In this document: one piece after another, positions 23,246 to 34,210 of the stretch
Position numbering within the stretch: the stretch's first letter is position 1
How the letters are laid out: the number at the start of each line of letters is the position of its first letter
Assembly (NCBI GenBank): GCA_007922195.1
Contig: ML682005.1
Coordinates: 36,868,259-36,932,258, forward strand
DNA length: 64,000 nucleotides
Direction of reading: 5' to 3'
From: Podocnemis expansa
Lineage: Eukaryota; Chordata; Testudines; Podocnemididae
Made by a program: the position numbers and the translations under genes
The notes under the pieces: model-generated
The model's database searches: none
Told to the model about the DNA's origin: nothing
Seen by the model: the letters and a program-made list of their open reading frames with translations, nothing else

Positions 23246-25408
23246 GAGAAGCATTACACTAGGGAGGGCAAGTGCTAATGAAATCTGCCAAATCTAATAC
23301 AATTTAAATCTTTAACTCCCAAGCTCTTCAAACATGGGAGTGGGATAAGATAGCCTATTATTGGTAACATTTATTTTACTCTGAAAGGATCCAATTTAAA
23401 TAACACTAGATGCAATAGGAATTGTTGGCTGTCTAATTACTGTGCAGCAGCAGATAATTTACATATTGGGGCAAATATTGTGTCATTACAGGGCAAATAG
23501 ATATAGTTCTTTTTGCTTTCAAAACCAAAAGTGTAATATATTATGTGGATTATTAAAATGGCGCAAATAAAGTAAGAATTGACCTGCGTCTTTGCACAAC
23601 AGTTGAACGAAGCGAAAGCTTCCATTTCATTCATGTGCTAACTGGTTTCATAGTGTGGAAGTTCATTTTTGGGCCACATACTGCCATCAAACCCGTGGAT
23701 TAGAAGAGGGTGATGTATGGCCTTTGACTGCTAAGAGCATCTAAAATACAGCAGTAAGGACTATGTCGACGTATAATGTGACCCCAAGAACCCTTCAATG
23801 ACAGCTGGCAAAGGGAGTATGAGAAGATCCTGATCCTGGCATGTACACACTGGTTCACCAAAGTGTGTCATGTAAAATTTTGAATGAAAGTCAGGCTTGG
23901 GATGATCATTGCTATCATTATGAATTATATTTGCAGATAATATTTAAAATGTTACTAGTGTATAATGAAAATCTCTTCCTAATCTCTGAATCAATGCAAA
24001 ATTGACAAACAGGTTTCTTCCAGATGAAGGATGTTGAGTCTCCTATCTGTTGGTCAGCATGTAAATTAAGCATTGTGAGGTAACACTGGGGAGTCATTTA
24101 TAAAATGAAGTAAACAAGAGAATGTGAAATCAACAGGAAAAAACAAGCAATGGTGATTCGACTCTCTGAAAACAGACAACAAACTTCGAGGATATAACTT
24201 TAAGGTCCTGCTTTATCCTGCATTTCAGGAAAAAAATGGACAGCATATTTACATTCAAGAAAACAGGATCCCAGCCCACTTTGATTGGATATGTTGAAAA
24301 AAGACTTTGGGTGATATAAGACTGCTTTGGACAGGAGGTTAACCTGCTACATTAAGTTCAGTCTTCAGAAAGCAGGTATTGATTGTTTGGTTCACTTTCC
24401 ATGATCCTTACTCACTTCTCTTAAATCTTGATTTTCGACAATTTTTCACAATAAACATATCTCAATGCTATAGAATTGAACAAGGAGCTGTTCATGAGTT
24501 AAAACAATCAGGCAGCTGTACACTGTTCCCTCCAGGACTGCATATATAGTATTACTGTAAGTGATATGGGGCCGTACTCTACAGGGGGAATGCTTCAAAG
24601 GAGCTTGGGGACTGATGTGCAGCCATTGTCAACTTTCAAGGCAAAATAAGGCCTGATATAGCCCAGATGAGATTGTTTAGCTGGCTAAAAAGACTGGTGC
24701 TGTTGGGGAGCTGACACTCACTCAAGCACAATCAAATGAATTGCCATGCCTTTACACAGCTCTAAAATCACATTAGGAGCATTAATCCTTTGTGAATAAG
24801 GCCCCTATAACAGTTCAGTCAATAAGTGTTTAATACAGATATTGACTAAAGTGTGTAGGGTCCTGATTCATAAAGGACTAGAATTAACAGTATTGAGCAT
24901 TGTTTGTGATTTGCATTCTAAATCACCTTGCAAATTAACAGCACTTACCTGAAAGGAAAGTTAAAAAGTTAAATGTTGAACAGTCTCTGCACAGGAAAGT
25001 AACTGATTAAGTATCAAAATCAAATGAAACCGTAAAAGGGATTTATGCTATTGAGGACATCTTGTTCTAATTAGAAAAAAAAAAAAGGATACTTATGCCA
25101 AAGAGAATAGGAATATGTTTACACTTCTAATTTATTTTTAAATGGTATGATTCTTAGCAGTATCTTACTGAGGCACATTTGGGGTTTGGTAGTTGCTCAT
25201 GACCGACACATATGAACATATATGGTACTTGTTGACAGTAGACAGTGCATACACCTTAAATAAGTGTTTCCCAGTCTGTAACGCTATGTGGATTATTTGA
25301 GCAATTCAACTATTGTGGAGAAGATATCATAAACATTAGGCTAGTCTTGGTCAGAGTGACAAAAGCACTGGTGTCAGGGGCGCTCCTCTATGAGCATGCA
25401 GATGAGAG
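23246..25408. other. Unique non-coding DNA
   Basis: No gene was recognised. Composition is AT-rich with an ordinary spread of stop codons. Confidence 0.5.
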
Positions 25409-25721
25409 CAGGGGTCTCAAACTCAAATTACCACGAGGGCCGCATGAGGACTAGTATGTTAGCCCGAGTGCCACACCACTCAAACCTTTTCGTACAACAA
25501 TACAAAGCATAGTCAAAATGAAAAAAAATTAAGAGTAACATATACGTGCGAAGAGTAAGAAAGAATTGCTTCCATTTAGGATGGAGGTATCATCAGGAAG
25601 ACAATGACTACACTTTAAATTTTGCAATATCAATTATTTGAGAAATTATAAGTGTTGTTGCAGGCTGCAGGAAATAACTTTAAGGGCCGCATGCCACCCA
25701 CAGGCTGCCAGTTTGGACTAG
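25409..25721. mobile_element. Candidate non-autonomous hAT element
   Basis: Begins CAGGGGTCTCAAACTCAAAT and has the typical GGGCCGCATGAGG / AAGGGCCGCATGCC inverted subterminal pair. The right end (CAGTTTGGACTAG) is degenerate. The 8-bp duplication is not convincing, so the ends are approximate. Confidence 0.6.
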
Positions 25722-27060
25722 TATATCAAGATTCATCCCCATCCCTTCAAACTATCAGAAGGTAGCAAGAAAGAGAGAGAGAGGACAGGAAGAGTGAAGG
25801 AAAGAAGAAAAACATCTTTGGCTTCACAACTAAAAAGGAAGCAAACAGGAGGCTAGAAGAGGCCAGGAGATACAGCATCTCAGGATGGTAAATCTGTCCT
25901 CTATGTCCCCAAAGAGTGGGCAAGAGAGGAAATTTGACTTTTAATTGTGTGTTGCTGCACATGACTGTTCTGGTGAACTGGTGAATGGGAACCTAATGAA
26001 TAACACACTGTTGCTTATAAACTGGGAAGCCTTCAGCCTGTTTGTGGTGGTCCAAAGGGTAAAGAGGAGAACCTGTTAGAAACCAAAATGCAAAGCTTTC
26101 AAGCGACGGTTCTTAAGATATTCTCAAAAATCAGTAGTCAAATATACATAATGCTCAATGGCTATGAAGAAGCAGAAAAGTTGAGATACAGAAGATTACT
26201 GTTAGTTCCTCCAGCTACTGAAAGGAGAGCTGAGAAAACTCAAGAGGGAAGAGATCTTCAGGGATTACTGAGAAGAAAAGAAAAACATTCCATCAAGGTA
26301 AAAAGATGGAGAAATGGTTCAAAAAGAGATCAAGTTGACAGGAACTCTAGTTATTAAAGTCACACAAGGGACAAGCCAAGAAGCAGAGTTTTTTAGAATG
26401 TAAAGTATATGGGAAACAATGAAATAATGGTAAGAGGAGGAGGCCATTTAATTATAAAAAACAACTACTTATTTTAATGCCATCTAATAAAAAGTCACAG
26501 GAAATGAAAGTAGACATAGCCAAAATGAGCACAATACTGATGGGAATACCAAACATAGTCCATTTTACTCAGTACATTAGAGCTAAATAGTGGGATGCAA
26601 TGCAGCATAAACAAGCAGTTATATTAGGAATAAGTTTCTTAGACATCAGTCTAACTTGCAACAATTGTATCCCTAGAAAGACTCCTTCTATCCTGCTAAA
26701 GAGCTTGTTTCTTTGGTAAAACATGCTCCGGTTTAAGTCAAATTAAAATATCTAGTTAAACTGCTAAATTAATGCACTTAAGCCATTTAACTCTTACACT
26801 GATAAATTACCAAATTAAGTGAAATAGGTTTAATTGAGGGTTAAACCATTTTAAGTGTCTTCATTAGAGGTTTGCACCAGTTCAGTAAGATTGGTTTTAA
26901 ATAGATTGAATTAAATTGATGTAAGTTCCCTAAAGTAGCCCAACCAAATTTAAACAATAGAGAATACTCATCTACACTCTCTTTTGCACCATCTATGAAT
27001 GTGCTGTCTTTCCCTCTCTGCATTTTCTTTAGCAAAGTGTTTACCTCTATATGTCTCTGC
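25722..27060. other. Unique non-coding DNA
   Basis: The 89-codon open frame at 26088-26357 is lysine/arginine-rich but has no recognised domain or flanking gene structure. I do not call it a gene. Confidence 0.5.
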
Positions 27061-27072
27061 TGCATTAACAAT

Positions 27073-27177
27073 TTCCAAAGGGATAGCCGTGTTAGTCTAG
27101 TCCAGTAAAAAAACAACAAGCAGTTGTGTGGTAAATCTGTTAGTCTTAAAGTGCCACACAACTGCTTGTTGTTTTTT
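27073..27177 (-). mobile_element. Fold-back Penelope-like insertion, perfect hairpin and 12-bp duplication
   Basis: The 105-bp insert begins with the complement of the family 3' end (TTCCAAAGGGATAGCCGTG). It then forms a perfect 25-bp inverted repeat around a 22-base loop: AAAAAAACAACAAGCAGTTG... against its exact complement ending GTTGTTTTTTT. The direct repeats TGCATTAACAAT at 27061-27072 and 27178-27189 are identical over 12 bases. The arm boundary falls at the same A-rich junction as in the copies at 9678 and 15850. Confidence 0.88.
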
Positions 27178-27647
27178 TGCATTAACAATACCATCTTTGT
27201 AAAACCTTTGGTTCCTTGTATGAAGGTCTCATCACCTTCTGTGTTATTCCTTCTACTTGCAACACTTTCCAGATTATATTCATCAGGACTCTGGTCTCTC
27301 CTCAAAAACCACTTCAGCAGCAGCATCACCTTTAAAAAGTTTGCATTGTTAAAAAGGAAACAATGCATAACGACCAACCTATTCAGATGTGCATATGCCT
27401 ACATTGAATAGCTATATAATCCTATTTCTGTAACCCAAATCTGTTGTTCTACCTCTAAATTTTTCATCTAAATTACATACTTGGCTTGTCAGAATTCATT
27501 TTTAATATTAATGTTGATTTTAAGCATTGTTATCAGTTTAAATTTTCACAGTTGTGGGAAATTATGTGGGTCTCAGACAATAACTATTTAAAGACAGTAG
27601 ATGGGAGGATTCAACACAGTAAAGTTTTATAACTGTTAAAACACAAA

Positions 27648-28059
27648 GGCTATGTCTATGCCTACAAAATTAATTCAAAATAATTATTTTGAATTAACTA
27701 TATTGATTTTAATTTGAAGCAATTATTTCAAATTAGCACTATTTCAAATTTATTATTTCAAATTAGAGAGTCCAGGAAGACTTTTAATTCAAAATAGGGG
27801 AAGACAGGCAAAAGAACAGGACCATTATTTTGAAATAAGACTATTCTGTGGCTTAGAATGGCTTATTTTGGAATAATAATTTTGATTTAGGTGCTATTTT
27901 GAAATAAAAGCAGGTTTTATTATTTCAAAATAGTGCTTCATTATTTCAAAATAAAGAAATGCTTAATTCGAAACAACAAAATGCATGCATGGACAGGAAA
28001 AAAGTTATTTCAAAATAAGCCTCCTTTTTGCAAAACAACTTCTAAATGTAGACATACCC
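27648..28059. mobile_element. PIF/Harbinger MITE, AAA duplication
   Basis: A 412-bp element, GGCTATGTCTATGCC at the left and ATGTAGACATACCC at the right, flanked by AAA at 27645-27647 and 28060-28062. Its palindromes are mostly CpG-decayed (TTATTTCAAAATAA in place of TTATTTCGAAATAA). Confidence 0.88.
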
Positions 28060-28173
28060 AAAGTGTTAACATCACACGTCAAAATATATAGAGTAAATAG
28101 CCTTAAATTCCAATAAGTTCTAAAACAGGATTTTGCTTACTTTTCCTATCTATAAATTTCAATTATTATCATT

Positions 28174-28575
28174 GGCTATGTTCACACGTAAACTGTTATT
28201 TCGAAATAAATTATTTCAAAATGAGTTATTTTGAAATAAAGTCCTTATTTTGAAATAAGTTAATTCAAATTCAGAAAATGTTAATTCGAATTAAGGGAAA
28301 GCCTGCTTTCGAAACGGCTGTTATTTCGAAATGGTTATTTCAAAATAAGGCTGTTTGGACATGTTGTTTCAAAACGGTTGTTCTGAAACAATGGTGTTGT
28401 TTTGAAACAATGTGTCTGACCGCCATTGTTTCAAAACTGCCATTTTGAAACAACAGCTATTTCGATTTCAAGCGCGGTTTTACTGTTTTGAAATAACGGA
28501 ATGTCGTGTGGACATAAGTTTTATTTTGAAACAACAGCTGTTGTTTCGAAATAAAAGTCTCGTCTGAACACAGCC
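28174..28575. mobile_element. PIF/Harbinger MITE, ATT duplication
   Basis: A 402-bp element, GGCTATGTTCACACG at the left and GTCTGAACACAGCC at the right, flanked by ATT at 28171-28173 and 28576-28578. It lies only 114 bp from the preceding MITE, and both are oriented with the TAATTCGAATTAA block on the left side. Confidence 0.9.
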
Positions 28576-28913
28576 ATTGGTTTTGTGTGCGGACCAATAT
28601 TAACAGATCAAAATCAAATCCTTCCAAGCCTGTGTATGCTTACTGTTAGTGCAGTTCATTGTTTAAGTCCTGATCTAGCTAAGCACTTAGGTACATGGTT
28701 GATTTGAAATGCTTTGGGAAAGAGACCAATCTTTTATGAGCTCTGTGGAAATGTCCTAGCATGTTAGTAAGGCTGTCTGGAAAACAAGGATTCTATGATT
28801 CTATAATTCCATTTCATGAAAAATTTTGAGCTTTTGAAATTTGGTTTCATTCCACATTGGAATGAAATTTCAAATTTTTGTTTGAGGAAAACAAGAGACA
28901 GCTCTTTCTTAAG

Positions 28914-28984
28914 TTCCAAAGAGACAGCCATGTTAATCTAGTAAAGCAAATAAAGCAAGGCGTCTTGTGGCACATAAAGACTAA
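28914..28984 (-). repeat. Fold-back Penelope-like copy, part before MITE
   Basis: TTCCAAAGAGACAGCCATG through CTTGTGGCACATAAAGACTAA, the complement of the family 3' half. It continues after the MITE at 29419. Removing the MITE and one TAA restores the uninterrupted AAAGACTAACAGATTTATT block seen in other copies. Confidence 0.85.
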
Positions 28985-29418
28985 GGGTATGTCCACACGA
29001 GTCTTTTATTTCAAAACAACGCTGGTTGTTTCGAAATAAAAAACTGAATGTCCACACAACATTTTCTTGTTTTGAAATGACAGGCTCTGTCATTTCGAAA
29101 TAAGAACTGTCACTTGGAAACAGCTTAAACCCCATTCATTTCGAAACAGTTGTTATTTTGAAATGGTTATTTCGAAATAACGCCATTTGGACATGTTGTT
29201 TCGAAACAACGCCATTGTTTCAAAACAACTGTTTCGAAACAACATATCCAAACAGCATTATTTCGAAATAACAGCCGTTTCGATAGCAGGCTTTCCCTTA
29301 ATTCGAATTAACATTTTCTGAATTTGAATTAACTTATTTTGAAATAAGGACTTTATTTCAGAATAACTCATTTTGAAATAACTTATTTCAAAATAACAAT
29401 GTATGTGTGGACATAGCC
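28985..29418. mobile_element. PIF/Harbinger MITE, TAA duplication; deletion derivative of the two-gene element
   Basis: A 434-bp element starting GGGTATGTCCACACGAG and ending ATGTGTGGACATAGCC, with TAA at 28982-28984 and 29419-29421. Its left about 250 bp aligns with the reverse complement of the right end of the transposon at 31354-37816, including the shared AGCTTAAACCCC and ATGTCCACAC landmarks. Its right about 150 bp aligns with the complement of that transposon's left end. It is inserted in a fold-back retroelement copy. Confidence 0.93.
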
Positions 29419-29557
29419 TAACAGATTTATTCACCGCATGAGCTTTTATGGGAGAAAATCCCTCTTCATCAGCGTCTGATGAAGGGGGATTTTCTCCCAC
29501 GAAAGCTTGTGTGATAAATAAATCTGTTAGTCTTAAAGTACCACAAGACTCCTTGCT
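29419..29557 (-). repeat. Fold-back Penelope-like copy, part after MITE, with hammerhead-like core
   Basis: The sequence turns around at about 29468-29480 (CATCAGCGTCTGATG). On the plus strand of the returning arm, CTGATGA (29476-29482), one extra A, a G-rich/C-rich hairpin (29484-29500) and GAAA (29501-29504) appear in the order of a hammerhead ribozyme core. The copy ends in an A-rich/T-rich junction and is flanked by near-identical CTCTTTCTTAAG (28902-28913) and CTCTTTCTTAAAG (29558-29570). Confidence 0.75.
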
Positions 29558-29573
29558 CTCTTTCTTAAAGTAA

Positions 29574-29645
29574 CTCATAGCTTTGTGGTTGGAGTACTCA
29601 CCTAGCATGTGGGAGACTCAATTTAAGTCCCTGCTCAGTCTCTCT
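29574..29645 (+). repeat. tRNA-derived SINE head fragment
   Basis: GTGGTTGGAGTACTCACC followed by GGGAGACTCAATTTAAGTCC resembles the A and B boxes of a tRNA-derived SINE of the type common in turtles. Only the head is seen. The name of the family is inferred. Confidence 0.5.
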
Positions 29646-31261
29646 TTCTAGTTCTGAGCAGAAATTTTATTCAGAACTTGAAAAACATTCCCAACAAAAG
29701 TCTAGTCAGAGCCCTGTATTCTCATCCTAATTTCAGTCCTGACCTATTGACATATTTCCATGGGAAAAAAAAAACCCCACACTCTTTGATGAGTGCTATA
29801 GAAACAGTTTGGAATTTAATGCTGGACCGCTAGGGCTTTTTGCGTGTTTCAGATATAAGGGCACTGCACACAAATTTCACTCAGATAAAAATAGCCATCA
29901 AGAGTATAATCAGAAGAAATGGGCATCAGTGATTCTCTCTTTTCCAGAGCACCCTGCATCAGTTCAATTTCTTTATTCAGAGACTATTCAGTTCCAGAGA
30001 TGTCTCTGCCTCCCAGGACTCTGCAGCAATTGTGATACACCAGTAATCCAATGCAATATCTTCGCATCTGAGGTCTATAATACTTTTGAGAGATCTATGG
30101 GCACATACACAGAATAAGAAAGCAATGCAGGATGCAGCCTCTTCATTGTCATATATGTCTCCTTCTTCTTATAGTGGCAGCATTTGCTTGTCTCAGTCAC
30201 TGATCTCTATTCTGCCACTGACTATTTGGACATGCCATTTAACCTCTCTGTGTCTCAGTTCCTACATATTTAAAGTATAAGTCAAGGCAAAATATTTTAA
30301 AATCCTGGGATGAGAGGCATTATATGGTTGCAAAATACTACTTCAGAAGTCAGAGAATACTCTATAGATTCATTTCTAAGTCACAAATATTTAACTTTAA
30401 TAACATTTCAGTGACCTTGAATGTGGTATCCATGGCCTGTTGAATTTTGGGAACTGGTTTCTAAGTACACCAAGATAAAGAGACTATGAAATCTGCTTCT
30501 AGAGACGGAAAGAGAAAATCTTCCAACTGCATATATTCCTACCGCCACTTTCCTCAAACCTTAATTTCATCTCTGTTGCATTTTCCCATTCTTCATGAAT
30601 ACCAATGGAAGTTTGGGAAGATGATAGCCTTTATCTGCTTAAGCAAAAACTGAAGAAGCTTTATGGAAATTCATATATCATTAAAAAACATTTTGCAAAA
30701 ATAAAAACATACAATAACATAAAAAGCTACACAGTGAACTGAGCACTCTCATGTAATTCAAATGAGATAAAAAAAGAGAAAAACTGTTTCTCTACCATTG
30801 CAGACAAAATTAGAACATGAAATTCACAGACTACATTTTTGATAATTCCAAGGAAAAAATCTATTTAAAATCTGTATGATCTAGGCTAAAGCATTCAGCT
30901 TAGAGGACTGGAAATTGAGAAAGAATGTCGTAAATGAAATGATTATAAAATGTGATGTTTTTGCTGAGACAATCAGGTCAGTGGACAGTAATTATGTCAT
31001 AATGCAATACAACCTCCAGTGGAGTTACAATTCTCATTGAAATAGTGACCATGTCTTAGGAAGGATGGTATATGGAGCTTCTGGTACGGAACCCTAAAAA
31101 AAAAATCGCGTTTCAAATTCCCTAAGGCTCTGGAAGAGAGCTGATTTTATCTATATTTCGCTGGAACATACTCTCCTTTTATTTGTAACCACACTTGTAC
31201 CTGAGTCCAGCCTAGAACAGAAGTATTACCTATTTAGTTTCTGTACTTTGCTGACAGTTAT
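29646..31261. other. Non-coding DNA with a SINE-tail fragment
   Basis: About 30205-30285 (CTGCCACTGACTATTTGG...CCTCTCTGTGTCTCAGTTCC) looks like the body of a tRNA-SINE or MIR-like element. The overlapping open frames at 29809-30280 have no recognised domain. No gene is called. Confidence 0.5.
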
Positions 31262-31353
31262 TAACACAACATCTGAGTGCCTCATGCACTTAAATGTGTT
31301 TCTCCTCACAACACCTCTGTAAGACAGGGAATTCCCATGATCCCCATAACATG
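31262..31353 (+). repeat. MIR-like SINE, left half
   Basis: Contains TGCCTCATGCACTTAAATG, then TCCTCACAACACCTCTGTAAG and CCCATGATCCCCAT, the layout of a MIR-type core and tail. It is cut by the Harbinger transposon and resumes at 37817. Confidence 0.7.
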
Positions 31354-31594
31354 GGGTATGTCCACATGTAGGGTGTCCTTTCGAAATAAGTTATTTCGAA
31401 ACAAGTCTTTTCGAAATAAAGCCCTTATTTTGAAATGACTTAATTCGAAATAACCAAATCAAAATAAGAAAAAGCGGGCATCAAAATAGCATGTACAGAC
31501 AGTGGTCTTGCTATTTCGCTTTAGAGGAAGGGCACCATGGGAGATGTGGCAACATGGCCGCCTCCCTGGGCCGTGTCAGCAGCCATCTTGCCAG

Positions 31595-31609
31595 CCAATC
31601 CTATAAAAG
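31595..31609 (+). promoter_or_regulatory. CCAAT and TATA boxes of the transposase gene
   Basis: CCAAT at 31595-31599 and TATAAAAG at 31602-31609 lie about 55 bases before the ATG at 31664. That fits a start site near 31632. The two boxes are unusually close, so one may be non-functional. Confidence 0.55.
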
Positions 31610-31663
31610 CTGGCCCTGACCTCACTTCCCTGTCCATTCTGGCTAGCAGGCCAAGCGACAGAC

Positions 31664-32903
31664 ATGGACACTGCCCAGCTGCCCAGCCAGTGCCGTGCAA
31701 CCAACAGACCCTCTGCCCGCCTGCAGAGTGCCCTGCTGATGTGGGACACTCTGCTTGCAGACCCAGATGTTGCCCAGCCTGTGCCCGAGACTGTCATCCA
31801 GCTGGGCTGCAGAGCTACATCCCCTGCCCCCTTCTGTGCCTCGCCAGGTCTGGGCCCGGGAGACCAACCCAGACTGGTGGGACTGGGAAGTGCTGCGAAC
31901 CTGGGAGGACAACCAGTGGCGGAGGAACTTCTGCATGAGCAGGGCCAGCTTCAACCTCCTGGTTGCAAAACTCACCCCGCTGCTGCACCGAAGGTACACC
32001 ACCATGAGGCCTGCCACCCCTGTTGACAAAAGAGTGGCCATCGCCCTGTGGAAGATGGCCACTCCAGAGTCACACAGGTCTATGACGCACCTGTTCGGCA
32101 TTGGGAGGTCCACCACCGGCAACATTCTCTTGGAGGTCACCAGGGTCATCAACCAGATCCTGCTGCAACGCCTGGTCACCCATGGGGAGCTGCAGGACAC
32201 CATACCCAGCATGGCCACACTGGGCTTTCCCAATTGTGCAGGGATCCTGGACGCAATGCACATCCCCGTGCAAGCCCCGGAGCACAGAGCCGCGGAGTAC
32301 AGCAACTGCAAGGGGTACCATTCTATTATCTTTCAGGCCCTTGTGGACCACTGGGGCCTTCTCCAAAACTGTTACGAGGGATTGCCAGGGAGGGCCCATG
32401 ATGCCAGGGTCCTCCACAACTCTGCCCTGTACTGGGACATGGAGGTGGGCACCTTCTTCCCTCTGCATAACAGCAATGTTGGGGCGGGGTAGAGGTGCCC
32501 ATCCTCGTTGTGGCAGACGCGGCCTAGCCCCTGTGCCCATGGCTCGTGGCCGTACGCAGGGCCCCTCAATCCCCAATGGCAGATCTTCAACCACCACCTA
32601 AGCCACTGCCGCCAGGTGGTCAAGCTGGCATTTGGCTATCTCAAGGCATGCTGGAGGTGCCTCCTTACACGCCTCCACCTTGCGGAGAGGACAGTGCCGC
32701 AGGTCATCAGTGCGTGCATGGCCCTGCACAACTTCTGTGAGCATCAGGGTGAGCCCATTGCAGCTGCCTGGGAAGCTGAGGCACAACTCCTCGCCGGGGA
32801 CTACGAGGAACCCAAACCTGTGCCCATATGGGAGCAGCTGTCCCAGAGAGCTGTGACAGTGTGGGATGCACTCGTGAACACCTTTGCCCTGAAGGCACTG
32901 TGA
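31664..32903 (+). pseudogene. Harbinger (HARBI1-like DDE) transposase, disrupted
   Basis: This would be the DDE nuclease that cuts and joins the element ends in the nucleus. The start at 31664 is chosen because it is the first ATG after the TATA box. From there the frame must shift once (about 31800-31850) to enter the main frame, where WARETNPDWWDW, a helix-turn-helix-like segment and LDAMHI (first Asp) are seen. GRAHDARVLHNS carries the second Asp. The GYHSI and LAFGYLKACWRC blocks are also diagnostic. Damage: a frameshift about 32478-32490 and a compensating one about 32540-32548, a TAG at 32525-32527 in the intervening frame, and Lys instead of the catalytic Glu in VVKLAFG. The frame ends at 32903, with a poly(A) signal 90 bases later. 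The family is certain. The copy is inactive. Confidence 0.93.
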
Positions 32904-32992
32904 GGGCCAGGCCTGCCCTGCCCTACACCACCCTCTCCCCCATTCGCCCACAGCCAGCCCCCACTCATCCACCCACACTGTGAACTACCGCC

Positions 32993-32998
32993 AATAAA
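32993..32998 (+). terminator. Poly(A) signal of the transposase gene
   Basis: AATAAA lies 90 bases after the transposase stop codon. The opposing gene's poly(A) signal (complement of 33030-33035) is only about 35 bases away, so the two transcripts would end almost face to face. Confidence 0.75.
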
Positions 32999-33029
32999 AC
33001 CACTCACAACCAAAAATAAGTTTCAAACA

Positions 33030-33665
33030 TTTATTAACAAACAGGGGTTGGGGCAGGGAAGGGCTGGGGAGAGTTATGGGATGGGGGAATGTGGGGGCGG
33101 TTGGGGGACCCAGCAACTTGGAAGGGGGAGATAGATTGGGGGGAGGGGGTGGGGGAGTCTGGGTGGCAGGGGAGTACTTAGGCAGGCCCTGTGGGGGGGA
33201 TCCGGGGGTGGTGGTGTTCCCTGCCCCTGCCCACAGCCGCCCTGGGTCCAGGGTTGCCTCCGCGGAAGGCCAGGCGGCAGACCCCCCTGCAGCTGCTGGA
33301 GGCTCCATCTGTTCCACCAGCTGGTGGAGGCTGGTGGTAATCACCTCCACTGTGGTGGGCAGGCAGTCGTAGAGGCACTTGATGGCCTGTGCCTGGCGCT
33401 TGGTGGCCTGCGCCTGGTGCTCCAGGGCGGCAACCACCCTCTCATCTGCAGCTGCCGCCTGCTGCAGCAGACAGAGGGCTGAGTCCTGCCGCCTGGCTTG
33501 GTCCTGGCGCCAGGCCTGGGTGGATGCCTCAGTCCACTGCCCCAGCTCCTCTAGGCTTTTGAGGATCTTGCCTCACGTCCAGGAGGGCCCTCCTCGTCCA
33601 CCAAAGTGGCCTCGGGCTGAGGCGTCGGGCAGGTGGTGCGGCACGGTGAGCGGCTGGGCGACCTC
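33030..33665 (-). pseudogene. SANT/MYB-like accessory protein, putative second exon
   Basis: Probable C-terminal exon of the accessory gene that begins at 37431. A pyrimidine-rich tract TTTTCTGCTTCCCTCCAG (complement of about 33666-33683) makes a good splice acceptor. The long frame downstream (33520 to about 33040, minus) encodes a predicted helical, Gln/Ala-rich stretch (LEELGQWTEAST, then ARRQDSALCLLQQAAAADER) and a Pro-rich tail. That matches the coiled-coil C-termini of SANT/MYB-like proteins of Harbinger elements. A one-base shift near 33560-33570 separates the part after the acceptor from this frame. AATAAA (complement of 33030-33035) closes the gene; the frame runs on past it to 32985. 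Confidence 0.65.
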
Positions 33666-34210
33666 CTGGAGGGAAGCAGAAAACACAGTTGGCCCCTGCT
33701 GCTTGCTGGCCTTATCTGTGTGCAGCCTGTCTGCAGCACACACCTCTGCCCTGACTGTCAGCAGGACTCAGGATCCTGTGGGACATTGCCCTGGAGTAGG
33801 GCTACTGGATCCCAAAGCCTCGAAAGGAGGCCAGGAAAGTACAAAAAGGAGGCCATTGGAGGACACATGGGAGAAAATGTAGTATGGATGTGATATTTTT
33901 CGGTGTTTAGGGGGCTGTGGAAAACTTTCCCATACAAATCAGTATTCTATGGCATTCCAGGATACTTCAAACTCTACAGTAAAAAGCCTGACAAAATCCT
34001 GTATTTTAAACTGCCTGCTGGACAGAGAATGTGAGGATAAAAAGAAGAACAGAAAGGTAAAAAGGGGATCACATTCTCCTTTTGCCTGACATCTGGCAAC
34101 AGTACCCTGGAGGCACACATGCTAGTGGTGCCCACAATGGTGAGCTGGACTCACCCACGCCTTGCTCTAGGGGGTCTCACAAGGCCACCTGCCAGTGGCG
34201 AGGCCTGCAT

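Noticed and set aside
26841..27377. 178-codon open frame on minus
   Set aside because: It runs through a fold-back retroelement insertion with a perfect hairpin; the frame is chance and has no domain.
31643..32597. Long minus-strand frames opposite the transposase
   Set aside because: They are antisense shadows of the GC-rich transposase gene, which has the recognisable motifs on plus.
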